From an uncultured Flavobacteriaceae bacterium (GTDB lineage Bacteria; Bacteroidota; Bacteroidia; Flavobacteriales; Flavobacteriaceae), in contig CAMZLT010000116.1 of assembly GCA_947311745.1 (NCBI GenBank), positions 1 to 14,293 of the forward strand: a stretch of DNA of 14,293 nt. The letters are read 5' to 3'. A program made the translations under genes and the position numbers. Shown here piece by piece: positions 14,003-14,293 of this stretch. How positions within the stretch are numbered: position 1 is the first letter of the stretch; every line of letters begins with the position of its first letter. The notes beneath the pieces are model-generated. The model searched no databases, was not told the DNA's origin, and saw nothing but the letters and a program-made list of their open reading frames with translations.

Positions 14003-14293
14003 ATGAAAAAAATAATTACACTACTTGCAATCTTAATTACAACTACATTTTTTGCACAACAAACCTACGTACCAGACGATAACTTTGAACAAGCGCTAAT
14101 AGATTTAGGATATGATACTGTTTTAGATGATTATGTGCCAACAAATGTCGTTAGTTATATTCAAATTTTGGATATTCCTAATAAAGGGATATATGATTTA
14201 ACGGGAATTGAAGATTTTGTAAATTTAGCTTACCTTTCTTTATGGGGAAATCATATAACAAGTATTGATTTAAGAAATAGTGTTGTTTTACAA
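14003..14293 (+). CDS. Secreted leucine-rich-repeat protein, N-terminal part (runs off the window)
   Basis: The first 97 residues of an exported protein that continues beyond the window. Residues 1-19 (MKKIITLLAILITTTFFAQ) form a standard Bacteroidota signal peptide, which favours the start at 14003 over the in-frame ATG at 13784. The mature part begins YVPDDNFEQALIDLGYDTVLDDYV, the cap usual in Bacteroidota LRR surface proteins. Then come repeats with the pattern I-x-x-L-D-I-P-N-K-G-I-x-D-L-T-G-I-E-D-F and LAYLSLWGNHITSIDL, typical of internalin-like leucine-rich repeats. Such proteins are often sent to the cell surface by type IX secretion through a C-terminal domain that is not visible here. 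Its position directly after a LytTR two-component pair suggests regulation by it. Confidence 0.8.
   Translation, partial: MKKIITLLAILITTTFFAQQTYVPDDNFEQALIDLGYDTVLDDYVPTNVVSYIQILDIPNKGIYDLTGIEDFVNLAYLSLWGNHITSIDLRNSVVLQ

Noticed and set aside
1..14293. CRISPR arrays, tRNA or rRNA genes
   Set aside because: No regularly spaced repeat set, no tRNA-like arms with CCA or the GTTCRA-type T-loop, and no rRNA-like stretch were seen on either strand.

Overview
The window looks like chromosomal DNA of a member of the Bacteroidota, most likely a marine-type Flavobacteriaceae. The base composition is very AT-rich (roughly 30% G+C by eye). Several gene starts are preceded by boxes close to the Bacteroidota -7 consensus TAnnTTTG rather than by Shine-Dalgarno sites. 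The protein families also fit: a mitochondrial-type aconitase, a secreted protein with a CarboxypepD-like domain, a TPR sensor kinase paired with a LytTR regulator, and a secreted leucine-rich-repeat protein. All family assignments come from reading the translations and from memory of the families; no database search was run.

Layout. (1) 18-1599, minus strand: a type II restriction-modification pair. The 5-methylcytosine methyltransferase strongly resembles M.HhaI, and the endonuclease resembles R.HinP1I. Both predict recognition of GCGC. The two genes overlap by 140 nt in different frames, and the endonuclease lacks the last part of the fold. (2) 1830-4733, minus: a large SNF2-type helicase carrying an inserted QLDLF peptide, which matches the bacterial sliding-clamp-binding consensus. 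(3) 4765-4800: a strong AT-flanked hairpin terminator. It serves the aconitase gene at 4825-7092 (minus), a TCA-cycle enzyme with its cluster cysteines intact. (4) 7093-7482: a 390-bp divergent intergenic region with the aconitase promoter and a possible gene remnant. (5) 7483-8295, plus: a secreted protein with a carboxypeptidase-regulatory-like beta domain and an uncharacterised C-terminal half. It converges, 2 nt apart, with rdgB (8298-8879, minus). (6) 8976-11069, plus: recG, apparently starting at TTG. (7) 11167-13670, plus: a translationally coupled two-component pair. The kinase is periplasmic-TPR/HisKA_2, and the regulator has receiver and LytTR domains. (8) 13671-13783: a compact intergenic region with a 22-bp-spaced direct repeat, two hairpins and an outer inverted repeat. 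(9) 13784 to the window end: an open frame whose first 73 codons look like a type IX secretion sorting-domain-like module. It runs without a stop into the signal peptide of a secreted leucine-rich-repeat protein.

How the parts relate. recG and rdgB are genome-maintenance housekeeping genes that share a short divergent promoter region. The restriction-modification pair is accessory; the SNF2 helicase next to it could be housekeeping or defence-related. The kinase-regulator pair probably controls the surface-protein locus directly downstream, because the repeat in between sits where an activator site would be expected. The most unusual observations are the sorting-domain-like module fused upstream of a signal peptide, the regulatory element in front of it, the clamp-binding-like peptide in the SNF2 helicase, and the overlapping, apparently decaying HhaI/HinP1I-type pair.
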